Part shown: piece by piece, positions 8,167 to 16,227 of the stretch | Layout of the letters: every line of letters begins with the position of its first letter | Numbering within the stretch: the stretch's first letter is position 1 | Source of the DNA: an uncultured Acidobacteriota bacterium | GTDB taxonomy: Bacteria > Acidobacteriota > CAIWXX01 | Assembly (NCBI GenBank): GCA_903916735.1 | Contig: CAIWXX010000025.1 | Location: 1-44,736, forward strand | Reading direction: 5' to 3' | Length of the DNA stretch: 44,736 nucleotides | Position numbers and translations under genes: made by a program | The notes under the pieces: model-generated | The model's input: the letters and a program-made list of their open reading frames with translations, nothing else | Databases searched by the model: none | Told to the model about the DNA's origin: nothing

Positions 8167-8888
8167 TAAATACGAACCCTCCCTAATCCAGAGGCAGGAT
8201 TTTTGATAACAAGGACTTAGTCGTGGACGAATCAATTGCAGTTTGTTTGCGTCGACGCCCAGAATGGCCCGGTGTTCATCATCCCATGCACCATGGGCAT
8301 TGTTTTGTGCAGTTTGCCTTCCTAGCACCTAACCCCCTGGCGGAGCCAGAACCAAAGACGGCGGCCACACCACCCGCGACTCCAGACCTCTCAGGAAGCC
8401 AGGAAGGGAGGAATGCAAGAACGGAAGGTGGTCGGCCAAAAATGGTCGGTTCGTTCCTGGTTTCCTTACTTCCTGCATTCCTAAGGGAGGTTCGGATGGA
8501 ATCTTGAAAGTTCCGAAAATCTTGCCATTTCGTGTCGACATTTCGCCGTTTAGACACTAATCAGGAAATCCTTGTTCAGGGGAGATCTGAAAACAGGCAA
8601 CTGCAGCCTTATTTGAATCAATTCGCTGACATATGAGGATTTATGACAAGGTACTAGCGAGGCAGAGTGTTCGCTTCAACCCATCGGTGATAATTTATTG
8701 GAGATCATCGACTATCACGCTAACCTGTGAATGAACCGTACAAAGATGAATGGAAATGAGAAAAAAGTTGTGAAATCATAATCCATCCTGCATCGATTGG
8801 AAACGCTCATGGCCGCCATCCAGATGAGCTCGTCTGTTGAAATAACTCCGGAAGCAGAATCGCCAAAAGGCACGACGACAGACAGCCG
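8167..8888. other. Non-coding region between the rib and ffh operons
   Basis: About 720 bp with no frame that looks like a protein. It holds a CCCATG-CAC-CATGGG dyad at 8283-8297, a CTGGC-GGA-GCCAG dyad near 8337-8349 and the larger inverted repeat at 8409-8482. The part nearer the cNMP gene (8500-8800) is AT-richer. I see no intrinsic terminator with a convincing T-tract for the rib operon. A small RNA could be encoded here, but no family is recognisable by eye. Confidence 0.6.
8409..8482. repeat. Purine-rich imperfect inverted repeat
   Basis: AGGAATGCA (8409-8417) is exactly complementary to TGCATTCCT (8474-8482). Inside this pair GAACG pairs with CGTTC, and two GGTCGG motifs sit beside an A-rich loop. 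The flanks carry more GGAAG/CTTCC alternation. It resembles the GGAAGGAATGC-type dispersed repeats seen between genes in several phyla; that family link is from memory. Confidence 0.55.
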
Positions 8889-9368
8889 CTATTTAAAATG
8901 CGACGAGATCAGAAACAGCGAAGAGATTTTGCTGCTTGTATCACGCAGGCGGCCCGAGAGCACACGACAGAAGCTCCAGAGGAATTTACAGGCAAGCCTC
9001 CGATCGGTATCGAGCAGGTCCAACATCGCGGGAATCGGTATCTCAAGGAGTCGGACGTCGGAATGAGCGAAGGCGTGAGCCGAGCGCGGCACGCGTTCAA
9101 TCAGCGCCATTTCGCCGAAACAATCGCCGGCCTTCAAAATGGCCAGCGCCTCTTCTCCGACGCCATCGACTACTTTGCTGATGCGAATGGAACCTTCATA
9201 GATGATATACAGACGATCAGGATCGGCATTCTCGACGAAGATCGTCGCTCCGCTGGCGTAAGATTTCATCTGTCCCAGGAGAAGAAGCGCCGCGATCTCA
9301 TCGTCGTCGAGGTCATGAAAAAGATCGATCCGTTTCAGGACTTCTCCCCCACGACCGATATCATCCAT
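8889..9368 (-). CDS. Stand-alone cyclic nucleotide-binding domain protein
   Basis: A 159-residue protein that is almost only a Crp/cNMP-binding beta-barrel: FVENADPDRLYIIYEGSIRI, then the phosphate-binding cassette FGEMALIERVPRSA, in which E86 (ribose contact) and R95 with S96/A97 (phosphate contact) are kept, then helices. The R plus small residues favour real cyclic nucleotide binding. There is no helix-turn-helix, so it is not a Crp-type transcription factor. It would act as a sensor module for a partner. Its ATG overlaps the last base of the HEAT-repeat gene stop (TAATG), which makes the HEAT protein the obvious partner. Which nucleotide it binds cannot be told from the sequence. Confidence 0.88.
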   Translation of the reverse strand: MDDIGRGGEVLKRIDLFHDLDDDEIAALLLLGQMKSYASGATIFVENADPDRLYIIYEGSIRISKVVDGVGEEALAILKAGDCFGEMALIERVPRSAHAFAHSDVRLLEIPIPAMLDLLDTDRRLACKFLWSFCRVLSGRLRDTSSKISSLFLISSHFK

Positions 9369-10207
9369 TATTTCTCCTGCTCGTGCCGGCGAATCGACTT
9401 GAGAGCCTTCTCGGCCGTCACACGGACGCTATAGTTGGGATCCGCAACCAGGAATTCCAACAGGCACGCGCACTCCGGCCCGCCGATCTCTCCAAGCGAT
9501 TCGGCGAGGGCTCCACGGACTTCCACATTCTGGTCTTTCACGAGATGCGCCATCTTTCCGACGGCCGATGGATCTTTTCGGCGGCCAAGGATCTCCACCG
9601 CCGTCGAACGCAGATACCAGAGTCGCTCGTGCAATCGTTCATTCAGTAATTCGATATCCAGATCCTGACGCTCGGCGAGAGCATCAACCGCCGCCGTTCG
9701 ATTCGTCCAGCTTTCATCACGGAGGGCTTGCAAGAGCAGATCGGGCACCCAGGGCGCCTGGACATCCATAAGACGCTTGATGGCGTCGATACGCACGTTT
9801 TTATCCTGGCTCTGAATCATCCGGCTGAAATAACCTTCCTCGCGGGAGCGGTCCCCAGAAATCCCGACGCGCCGGAAAATGTGATCGGAAAGAGTTCGCT
9901 GTCGTTCACGGACCCTGTCGAGGCTTTTCAAGGCGGCCAGCGCAGTCCGCTTGACCATGGCACTCGAATCTTCTGCGGCGTGGCTGTAAAATTCACGGTC
10001 CTCGAACCCCCGGCGTCGCATGATTCCAACGACAGCACGTCGCACATCCGCCGACGAGTCCTCCATGAAGGACATGATGATGCGATCGACATCATCTCCC
10101 GGTTGTGAGGCGAATTCTTCGAGCAGATCGCGGCGTTTCTGCGGCTTCTCCTCATGGATCTTGCGCACGGCTTCTTCCAGATTTATCGCAACTTCGTTAT
10201 CACCCAT
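9368..10207 (-). CDS. HEAT-repeat protein
   Basis: A 279-residue all-helical protein made of HEAT-like repeats: SADVRRAVVGIMRRRG, SAMVKRTALAALKSL, KNVRIDAIKRLMDV, SWTNRTAAVDALAE, WYLRSTAVEILGRR, VEVRGALAESLGEIG and YSVRVTAEKALKSI. Such repeats make a curved solenoid for protein binding. There is no signal peptide or catalytic motif. It starts 3 bp after ribBA (AAGGTG ahead of the ATG) and overlaps the next gene by one base, so it is co-transcribed with the riboflavin genes. Because the cNMP domain protein is translationally coupled to it, a sensor-scaffold complex is plausible. The link with flavin synthesis may be only positional. Confidence 0.88.
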   Translation of the reverse strand: MGDNEVAINLEEAVRKIHEEKPQKRRDLLEEFASQPGDDVDRIIMSFMEDSSADVRRAVVGIMRRRGFEDREFYSHAAEDSSAMVKRTALAALKSLDRVRERQRTLSDHIFRRVGISGDRSREEGYFSRMIQSQDKNVRIDAIKRLMDVQAPWVPDLLLQALRDESWTNRTAAVDALAERQDLDIELLNERLHERLWYLRSTAVEILGRRKDPSAVGKMAHLVKDQNVEVRGALAESLGEIGGPECACLLEFLVADPNYSVRVTAEKALKSIRRHEQEK

Positions 10208-10210
10208 GTC

Positions 10211-11422
10211 CTACACCTTCGAGAGCAGATGGCCCAGTTTTTCCTTTTTGGTTTTTAAGTATTTCCGACTCGAATCCGACGGCGGAATTTCAATCGGAAT
10301 ACGCTCGATGATCTTCAATCCATATCCTTCCATAGCGACAAATTTGCGCGGATTGTTCGTAAGCAGGCGTATTTGACGGATCCCGAGATTGCGCAGAATC
10401 TGAGCGCCAATTCCATAATCGCGCTGATCGGGCTTAAAGCCCAGATGCTCGTTCGCTTCAACCGTGTCCACACCGTTGTCCTGCAGGTGATAGGCCTTGA
10501 TCTTGTTGGCGAGTCCGATCCCACGCCCCTCCTGGCTCATGTACAGAAGAACCCCACGGCCTTCTTTCCCGATGGAGTCCATGGCCTTGCGGAGCTGGTC
10601 TCCGCAATCACACCGGCAGGACCCGAAAACGTCTCCGGTGAGGCACTGGCTGTGAGCCCGGACAAGCACTGGGACATCGGATGTGATGTCGCCCATGACA
10701 AGAGCCACGTGAGTCTCTTTGTTGATGATGTTCTCAAAAACCTTGACCGAGAACAAGCCAACTCGCGTCGGCAGCCGCGCTTCGGCGACCGACCGGACAA
10801 TCGTTTCGGTCCGCATCCGATATTTGATGAGATCGGCGACGGTAATCATCTTGAAATGATGATGTTCGGCAAACTGACGAAGCTGCGGCACTCGAGACAT
10901 GGTCCCGTCATCATTCATGATTTCGCAGATGACGCCCGCCGGATATTTCCCGGCGATCCGACACATGTCAATAACGGCTTCGGTTTGCCCGGTCCGTTCG
11001 AGAACGCCCCCTGGCCGCGCGCGAAGCGGAAACATGTGACCGGGGCGCTTGAGGTCTTCAGGATGAGCTGCCGGATCGATTGCCGTCAGCACCGTCTGCG
11101 CGCGATCAGCGGCCGAAATGCCTGTCGTGACCCTTTTCCGCCCCTCGACGCTCACACAGAAAGCTGTTTGAAAATTCGATGTATTCTCCGAAACCATCAT
11201 CGGTATTTTCAGTTCATCGAGTCGTTCGGGCGTCATCGGCAGACAGATTAAGCCCCGCCCATGCGTGGCCATGAAATTGATCGCCTCGGGCGTGATCTTC
11301 TCGGCGGCCATCGCCAGATCGCCTTCATTCTCCCGATCCTCGTCATCGACGATGATGATCATCTTGCCCTTCCTGAAATCCAGCAGGGCATCTTCGATCG
11401 TGTTAAAGGTGGAACTACTCAT
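10211..11422 (-). CDS. ribBA: Bifunctional DHBP synthase / GTP cyclohydrolase II RibBA
   Basis: This makes both riboflavin precursors, dihydroxybutanone phosphate from ribulose-5-phosphate and the diamino-pyrimidine from GTP. The N-terminal half (1 to about 200) has the acidic metal loop [10 protein letters not shown] (26-35), [10 protein letters not shown] and [22 protein letters not shown]. The C-terminal half has the zinc site [20 protein letters not shown] (three Cys), SQEGRGIGL and the [14 protein letters not shown] region. The total is 403 residues, normal for the fusion. The ATG at 11422 lies 6 bp after ribE. Both halves look intact. Confidence 0.97.
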   Translation of the reverse strand: MSSSTFNTIEDALLDFRKGKMIIIVDDEDRENEGDLAMAAEKITPEAINFMATHGRGLICLPMTPERLDELKIPMMVSENTSNFQTAFCVSVEGRKRVTTGISAADRAQTVLTAIDPAAHPEDLKRPGHMFPLRARPGGVLERTGQTEAVIDMCRIAGKYPAGVICEIMNDDGTMSRVPQLRQFAEHHHFKMITVADLIKYRMRTETIVRSVAEARLPTRVGLFSVKVFENIINKETHVALVMGDITSDVPVLVRAHSQCLTGDVFGSCRCDCGDQLRKAMDSIGKEGRGVLLYMSQEGRGIGLANKIKAYHLQDNGVDTVEANEHLGFKPDQRDYGIGAQILRNLGIRQIRLLTNNPRKFVAMEGYGLKIIERIPIEIPPSDSSRKYLKTKKEKLGHLLSKV

Positions 11423-11428
11423 GAAATT

Positions 11429-12058
11429 TTAGAGACTTTTCCTTTCCAGAGATGCGCCCCGGCCGATGGGAAGGGCACGCAGGTAGTTGATGACGTACTT
11501 CCCGAGTATGTCCGCTTCGAAATGAACGCTTTCTCCCGGGGTCAGATTGTCCAGATTTGTTTGGCGGAGCGAGTACGGCACCAGAGCCACACTGAAAGCG
11601 CGCTTCGTGAGCGTGGCCACAGTGAGACTCACCCCATTGATGGCGACGGAACCTTTAGAGACAAGCATGGGTTCGAAGCCGGACGGTATGGAAAATTCCA
11701 CTTCTGTAGAATCCGACAGCTTCTTCACTTTCCTGACAACCGCGACTCCATCTACATGGCCGGTGACGATGTGACCGCCAAGGAGCTGATCGGCGCGCAT
11801 GGCTCGTTCCAGGTTCAACCGAGTGCCTCGGTAGAGCTTTGAAAAGCGGGTCCGGCTGAGGGTTTCGCCGGAGAGAGAAAATTCGATGCTCTTCCCACTC
11901 TGCCGCTCAACCGTCAAACAGACGCCGTCAACACTCACGCTCTCGCCAGGCGACAGCCGGCAATTCCACGCGCCTTGATCGACTCTGAGCCGCACACGAC
12001 CACCGGTCCTTCCGATTGTTTCCAGGCTTCCCATGGCCTCTATTATACCGGAAAACAT
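11429..12058 (-). CDS. ribE: Riboflavin synthase, alpha chain
   Basis: This enzyme dismutates two molecules of dimethyl-ribityl-lumazine to riboflavin. It shows the diagnostic start [10 protein letters not shown] and the two tandem lumazine-binding barrels: the first has [11 protein letters not shown] and [13 protein letters not shown], and the second starts [13 protein letters not shown] and has [10 protein letters not shown]. The 209-residue length is normal. Its substrate needs lumazine synthase (ribH), which is not in this cluster and must be elsewhere. There are 69 bp between ribD and this gene, too short for an FMN riboswitch. Confidence 0.96.
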   Translation of the reverse strand: MFSGIIEAMGSLETIGRTGGRVRLRVDQGAWNCRLSPGESVSVDGVCLTVERQSGKSIEFSLSGETLSRTRFSKLYRGTRLNLERAMRADQLLGGHIVTGHVDGVAVVRKVKKLSDSTEVEFSIPSGFEPMLVSKGSVAINGVSLTVATLTKRAFSVALVPYSLRQTNLDNLTPGESVHFEADILGKYVINYLRALPIGRGASLERKSL

Positions 12059-12127
12059 TTCAGTTCCGAGTTGATGACAGCACGCGTCGGCTCTGCCGGG
12101 CGATCCCCAAATCAGTACCTGGACGTC

Positions 12128-13267
12128 TCATGGAGTTGCCCGATTCAACTTGGAGTAATCCGGCCGTCCGATCGCGATCATGTCGGCTCCCGCTCGAATC
12201 CACTTGACGTTCGCCACGGGGATCGCATCGGAAATTCCTCGCGCGCCTTCCCCGGCGACCGGAGACGGCGCGCGTTCGCCACCGATGATCTTCGGCGCGA
12301 TAAAGATGACGACCTTGTCAACGAGCCGGTTGTCGAAAGCCGTTCCGAGGAGATCGGCTCCTCCTTCCACGACGATCGAAGAAATTCCCCGGCGCCCAAG
12401 TTCGAAGCAGGCGGCGACAAAATCAACCCTCCCCTCACGTTCCTTGCACGGGATGACGACGGCGCCTTTGGCTTCGAGTGCGCGACGTCGTCGTTCAATC
12501 GGCTTTTTCCCACAGACGATGAGAACGGGATGAACACGCGCCGATTTCAGGATGCGGGCCCATGGAGGGGTTCGGAGGCTCGTGTCGAGTATGATCCGAC
12601 TGAAAGGACGCTGTGGTCCTGAGCGGTTCAGCCGGCGGGATAGTTCAGGATCATCGGCGAGAACGGTGTTCAGACCGACCATAATCCCATCCACGTGGTG
12701 TCGAATTTTGTAGGAGAAATGGCGAGCCATCTGCGATGTGATCCATTTGGACTCGCCGGAGGCCGTTGCGAGTTTGCCGTCGAGACTCATGGCGACCTTC
12801 GCAATTAGAAACGGCCGGCCTTTCGTGACATGCACGAAGAAAGCTTCGTTGAGATCGCGAGCCTTATGCTGCAGACACCCTTTCTCGACCGTGATGCCCG
12901 CCGCGCGCAGCCTTTTGAAACCGGCGCCGTTGACTAGAGGGTTCGGATCCTGCATCGCAGCCACAACCCGGCCGACGCCTGCTTTAATGATGGCATCAGT
13001 GCAGGGAGGAGTCCGGCCCTGATGGCAGCACGGTTCCAGATTGACGTACAGGGTTGAATGGCTCGCACGATCGCCCGCCTGCTCCAGCGCGACGACCTCG
13101 GCATGCGGCCCTCCGATGCGCCGATGATAACCCCGGCCGACAATCTCACCGTTTTTCACGATGACGGCTCCAATCAGCGGGTTCGGGCTGACGCAGCCTT
13201 CGCCTTTCCGCGCGAGGCGAAGAGCCTCACTCATCATCCGTTCGTCGAAATCATGACCTGTTTTCAA
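12128..13267 (-). CDS. ribD: Bifunctional pyrimidine deaminase / reductase RibD
   Basis: RibD carries out steps two and three of riboflavin synthesis. The N-terminal deaminase has the zinc site GGPHAEVVAL (H55, E57) and LEPCCHQGRTPPC (C80, C89). The C-terminal part is the NADPH-dependent reductase (KVAMSLDGKLATASGESKW, GIMVGLNTVLADDPELSRR, VVEGGADLLG). I chose the TTG at 13267 as start: GGAGG lies 6 nt upstream and the protein then begins MKTGHDFDERMMSEALRLA like its relatives. An ATG farther upstream (13309) would add 14 residues that merely read through ftsY. With this start the gene overlaps ftsY by 17 bp; 379 residues. Confidence 0.94.
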   Translation of the reverse strand: MKTGHDFDERMMSEALRLARKGEGCVSPNPLIGAVIVKNGEIVGRGYHRRIGGPHAEVVALEQAGDRASHSTLYVNLEPCCHQGRTPPCTDAIIKAGVGRVVAAMQDPNPLVNGAGFKRLRAAGITVEKGCLQHKARDLNEAFFVHVTKGRPFLIAKVAMSLDGKLATASGESKWITSQMARHFSYKIRHHVDGIMVGLNTVLADDPELSRRLNRSGPQRPFSRIILDTSLRTPPWARILKSARVHPVLIVCGKKPIERRRRALEAKGAVVIPCKEREGRVDFVAACFELGRRGISSIVVEGGADLLGTAFDNRLVDKVVIFIAPKIIGGERAPSPVAGEGARGISDAIPVANVKWIRAGADMIAIGRPDYSKLNRATP

Positions 13268-14159
13268 ACAACGCCTCCACGAATATGTCCGGCGAAAAGG
13301 GAAGGACATCCTCTGCCTTCTCGCCGACTCCTATGTATTCTACGGGAAGCCGCAGCTCTTCCGCTATCGAAAAGACAATTCCGCCTTTGGCTGTTCCATC
13401 CATCTTCGTGAGGACAATGCCCGTGAGTGGAACGGACTGCTGGAATTCGCGGCACTGCACAAGCCCATTCTGGCCGACGGTCGCATCGAGAACAAGCAGT
13501 GTTGCGTGTGGAGCACCCGGCAGTTCACGCGATGCCACCCGGCCCATTTTTTCCAGTTCGGCCATGAGGTGCTTCTTCGTTTGAAGTCTCCCCGCCGTAT
13601 CCACGAGTATATGATCGATGCTCCGGGCTTTGGCGGCTTGAATGCCGTCGAAAACCAGTGCCGCCGGATCGGCACCCGATCCCTGGCGAACAACTGGAAC
13701 ATCAAGCCGATCGGCCCAGATCTCGAGTTGTTCGCCGGCCGCTGCACGAAATGTGTCGGCGGCGACGAGCAGCACACTCTTTCCTTCGCTCTTCAACAAG
13801 CGGCCGATCTTGGCAACGGTCGTCGTCTTCCCACAACCATTGACACCGACGAAGAGAGTCAGACGGGGAAAGGCGCTGCCCGAGCCGGAGGCACGAGGAA
13901 GGATCGCCACCATCTGTCGTTTCAATTCCGATAGCACCTCCCCGGCCGTCTCCAGTTTCATGGAACGAAGCGATATGACGAGCCTCTGCGATGCAGCGAT
14001 ACCGACATCGGCAGCCAACAGTCGCTCTTCCAGTTCAGTGAAGAACGTCGAATCGATGCCTGTCCGCCCAGAAAAAAATGCCCCGATCGATGAAGCGACT
14101 TTTTCCCGGCTTCGCTGAAGTCCGGTTTTCAGCCTGTCTAGAAACCCGGGGTTCTCCAT
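13251..14159 (-). CDS. ftsY: Signal recognition particle receptor FtsY
   Basis: FtsY is the membrane-side GTPase that docks the Ffh-ribosome complex. The 302-residue protein has an NG domain only: Walker A GVNGCGKTT (K111), LLVAADTFRAAAGEQLEIWA, DTAGRLQTKKHLMAELEK, TKMDGTAKGG and YIGVGEKAEDVLPFSPDIF. The long acidic A domain of E. coli FtsY is missing; membrane contact is probably through the short N-terminal helix (GFLDRLKTGLQRSREKVAS). It heads a tight minus-strand run into ribD. No FMN riboswitch is seen upstream. Confidence 0.96.
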   Translation of the reverse strand: MENPGFLDRLKTGLQRSREKVASSIGAFFSGRTGIDSTFFTELEERLLAADVGIAASQRLVISLRSMKLETAGEVLSELKRQMVAILPRASGSGSAFPRLTLFVGVNGCGKTTTVAKIGRLLKSEGKSVLLVAADTFRAAAGEQLEIWADRLDVPVVRQGSGADPAALVFDGIQAAKARSIDHILVDTAGRLQTKKHLMAELEKMGRVASRELPGAPHATLLVLDATVGQNGLVQCREFQQSVPLTGIVLTKMDGTAKGGIVFSIAEELRLPVEYIGVGEKAEDVLPFSPDIFVEALFENRS

Positions 14160-14264
14160 CTTATGCCATGCCGAGGATCATGGGAGGCGTAACTATGACC
14201 CAGGGACTCATTGTTCGATGGCACTGCACGATCGATTTGAATTGTCGGCTGGTCATCCTGGTTG

Positions 14265-14279
14265 TGTCCGAGTCGGACA
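14265..14279. promoter_or_regulatory. 15-bp palindrome between ftsY and a divergent secreted-protein gene
   Basis: TGTCCGA-G-TCGGACA is a perfect dyad around one central base, in the 261 bp between the divergent starts at 14159 and 14421. Its position fits an operator for either gene. A GGCGT/ACGCC hairpin lies at about 14364-14381. No matching regulator gene is adjacent, and no clear -35/-10 pair was found next to it. Confidence 0.4.
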
Positions 14280-14420
14280 ATGAGTAGAATCGAGACATGT
14301 TGTTTCGGAAAAAAAACATAACGAACATTGCTCTCTTTCTGCCGCGCTTCGTGCAGGCGCGAAGGCGTTTTCCTGACGCCGGTAGTACTGTAGCATAGGC
14401 ACGGGATTCTGAGGTAATCA

Positions 14421-14918
14421 ATGAGGAATTGTCTTGAAATGTGCAGCGTGATGAAAAATTTCATGTCCGGCGTTGGGATCCTCTTATTCGCAATGATCAT
14501 CCTGGGTGCGCCGACCATCAGCGCAGCGGGCAGCATCAAGGTCAAGCTCGAGAGCTCTGCGATGAGCATGTTCGCGCCGGCGCGATTTGTAGTCACAGGA
14601 ACGCTCATCGGGGGTTCGGACTCCGATCCCGCCCTCCATTGTCTGACCGAAGAATGGGTCTATCAGCGAGTGTACGAAACGGTCACCAACCATGAGGAAA
14701 ACAAATCGATCCGCTCGTCTCCTTGCAACGGCCAGACACAGCCGGATTCATTCACCCGGGGTTTCAAGAATGAATTTACCTTTTTCGAGGTCGGGCGATA
14801 CGCAATCCGGCTGCTGCTGAGGAATCCACAAGGAAAGGTTGTTACCAGCTCCACGATATCACTGCGCGTCCTCCAGCCGGCCGATCCGATGTATCAGAGC
14901 GAAGAAGAGAAAAAATAG
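14421..14918 (+). CDS. Small secreted protein with an Ig/PKD-like beta domain
   Basis: A protein of 165 residues. Residues about 11-36 are a signal peptide (MKNFMSGVGILLFAMIILGA, then a small-residue cleavage region near SAAG). The mature part looks all-beta: IKVKLESSAMSMFAPARFVV, a central stretch with two cysteines (HCLTEEW and SSPCNG) that could form a disulfide, then FEVGRYAIRLLLRNPQGKVV, which matches the last strands of PKD or fibronectin-like folds. GAGG lies 6 nt before the ATG at 14421. Function is unknown; the family is not recognised beyond the fold impression. It stands alone on the plus strand. Confidence 0.75.
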   Translation: MRNCLEMCSVMKNFMSGVGILLFAMIILGAPTISAAGSIKVKLESSAMSMFAPARFVVTGTLIGGSDSDPALHCLTEEWVYQRVYETVTNHEENKSIRSSPCNGQTQPDSFTRGFKNEFTFFEVGRYAIRLLLRNPQGKVVTSSTISLRVLQPADPMYQSEEEKK

Positions 14919-14938
14919 AACCGACCATAAGGGCATGG

Positions 14939-15079
14939 CTCCCGCCCGAAGAAAACATCGCAGCTATCGATCTCGCTCTCACACCATCCGAGCTTGCCGA
15001 GATCGTAGCGATCATGCCGATTGATGCGGTCATGGGCACGCAATATAAGGAACAAGGCATGCTTCGAGTCGGACTGTGA
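14939..15079 (+). pseudogene. C-terminal remnant of an aldo/keto reductase
   Basis: Starting just after the secreted-protein gene, one frame reads LPPEENIAAIDLALTPSE, then LAEIVAIMP and MGTQYKEQGMLRVGL before a TGA at 15077-15079. The order and spacing match the extreme C-terminus of aldo/keto reductases (family pattern: ENxAAxDLxLTxEELxxIdxifP, then GxRYxxxgM). The catalytic barrel, start codon and ribosome site are missing, and the sequence before it is another gene in a different frame. It is a decayed fragment left by a deletion, or the junction of an old insertion. Confidence 0.7.
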
Positions 15080-15182
15080 CGATGCAGCCTATTACTAATA
15101 TTCTACAGAAGTAGAATAAACTGCCTATCGCAACGACGATCCGGATTGAGGGGAAAAGGCCCGGCTTGCTGATCAGCAGGAT

Positions 15183-16202
15183 TCATCGTATCGCCACGGC
15201 AGCAGGCCTGTTCAACACCGTGACGCCCTTCATGAAAATGAGAATCCCCACAAGCGTGGGCAGCAGGCCAATGATGACGGCGCCGATGGCCACGTTCATC
15301 TGATCATCGATTTCCACACGCCCGATGACGAAGGCGAGGCTCACGGCCAGCAGCACCATTCCACCTGCGCTGGCCATGATGCCTCCGAAAAAGGCCAACG
15401 CCGCACCCCACAAGCCGGATCCGTGTGTTCCGACAACGGGTATTGTTGCCACCGGCAAATTCCGCAGTGGTGCGGCCATCATAATTCTCTGCCCCTGCTG
15501 CGCCCTTCTGACCAGCACAATCGCCCACCGCCATTCGACGATGAAGATGGCGATGCCGCAGAGCAGGAGGAGGCCGATGGCTCCATCCTGTCCCTCGGGT
15601 AAGTGGCCGCGAATCCCGTCGCTCATCGCTTTGATTGTGAGCAAAGGGGTATCATAGAGGCCGTGCAGGAGGGTGGCAATGGCCCATCCGGTGAAGAGAA
15701 GTCGGGATCGAGACTCAGGCGAGTATTTGGCCCGGCCGGCATAGTATCCCATGATGGCGCCGAGGAACGAGTGTGCAGGAACTGCTGTGAGCGCCCTCAT
15801 GATGGCGACCGTCGAACCACCAGTCGTTACATAGAGAACATTTTCAAGGGTTGCAAAGCCGAGCGATGCAACCGCCCCATAGACGACCCCATCCATCGGT
15901 TCATCGAACTCACGACTCCGCATACTATATCCCGTCAACACCGCCAGCTTTCCCAACTCTTCGGGTATCGCTGCCGTCAGGAAGGCGCTCAGAGCCCCGT
16001 AGACATAGAAGTCACGGCAGAATCGAATCATGTAATCCATCGGCAATGCCACAACTAGAATCGGGACTGTGACAAGAATTCCCCACAGGAATGTCATCCA
16101 CAGGACCCGTGGTGGTTCCGGATAAGCATCCCGGGAATGGAAATACCAAACGAGCAGGATTGATGGAACAACGGCTGAAACGCCGAGTAAGAAAGTGGGC
16201 AT
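15183..16202 (-). CDS. PrsW-family intramembrane protease
   Basis: A polytopic membrane protein of 339 residues with about 8-9 hydrophobic segments. It carries the PrsW family signature: two glutamates in IPEELGKLAVL (E81, E82), EPMDGVVYGAVASLGFATLE with E120, PAHSFLGAIMGYYAGR with H144, and LLHGLYD with H180. These acidic and histidine residues are the proposed active site in this clan of glutamic intramembrane proteases. In Bacillus, PrsW cuts an anti-sigma factor; no such target is near here. It starts 25 bp after the M28 peptidase and is likely co-transcribed with it. The C-terminal hydrophobic region beyond residue 250 is an extension of unknown role. Confidence 0.88.
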   Translation of the reverse strand: MPTFLLGVSAVVPSILLVWYFHSRDAYPEPPRVLWMTFLWGILVTVPILVVALPMDYMIRFCRDFYVYGALSAFLTAAIPEELGKLAVLTGYSMRSREFDEPMDGVVYGAVASLGFATLENVLYVTTGGSTVAIMRALTAVPAHSFLGAIMGYYAGRAKYSPESRSRLLFTGWAIATLLHGLYDTPLLTIKAMSDGIRGHLPEGQDGAIGLLLLCGIAIFIVEWRWAIVLVRRAQQGQRIMMAAPLRNLPVATIPVVGTHGSGLWGAALAFFGGIMASAGGMVLLAVSLAFVIGRVEIDDQMNVAIGAVIIGLLPTLVGILIFMKGVTVLNRPAAVAIR

Positions 16203-16227
16203 CGATAAACTCTAGTTCGGTATGTCG

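Noticed and set aside
8279-8557. Minus-strand 92-codon frame in the gap between rib and ffh operons
   Set aside because: Its sequence is the translation of the dyad repeats, with Arg/Gly/Ser-rich low complexity and no ribosome site.
10373-11251. 292-codon frame on the plus strand opposite ribBA
   Set aside because: It is fully antisense to conserved ribBA motifs and has no recognisable domain.
14160-14420. FMN riboswitch upstream of the ftsY-rib operon
   Set aside because: The conserved FMN-element blocks (AGGG-CGGGGCAGGGTGAAA type) are not present on either strand here or at 12059-12127.
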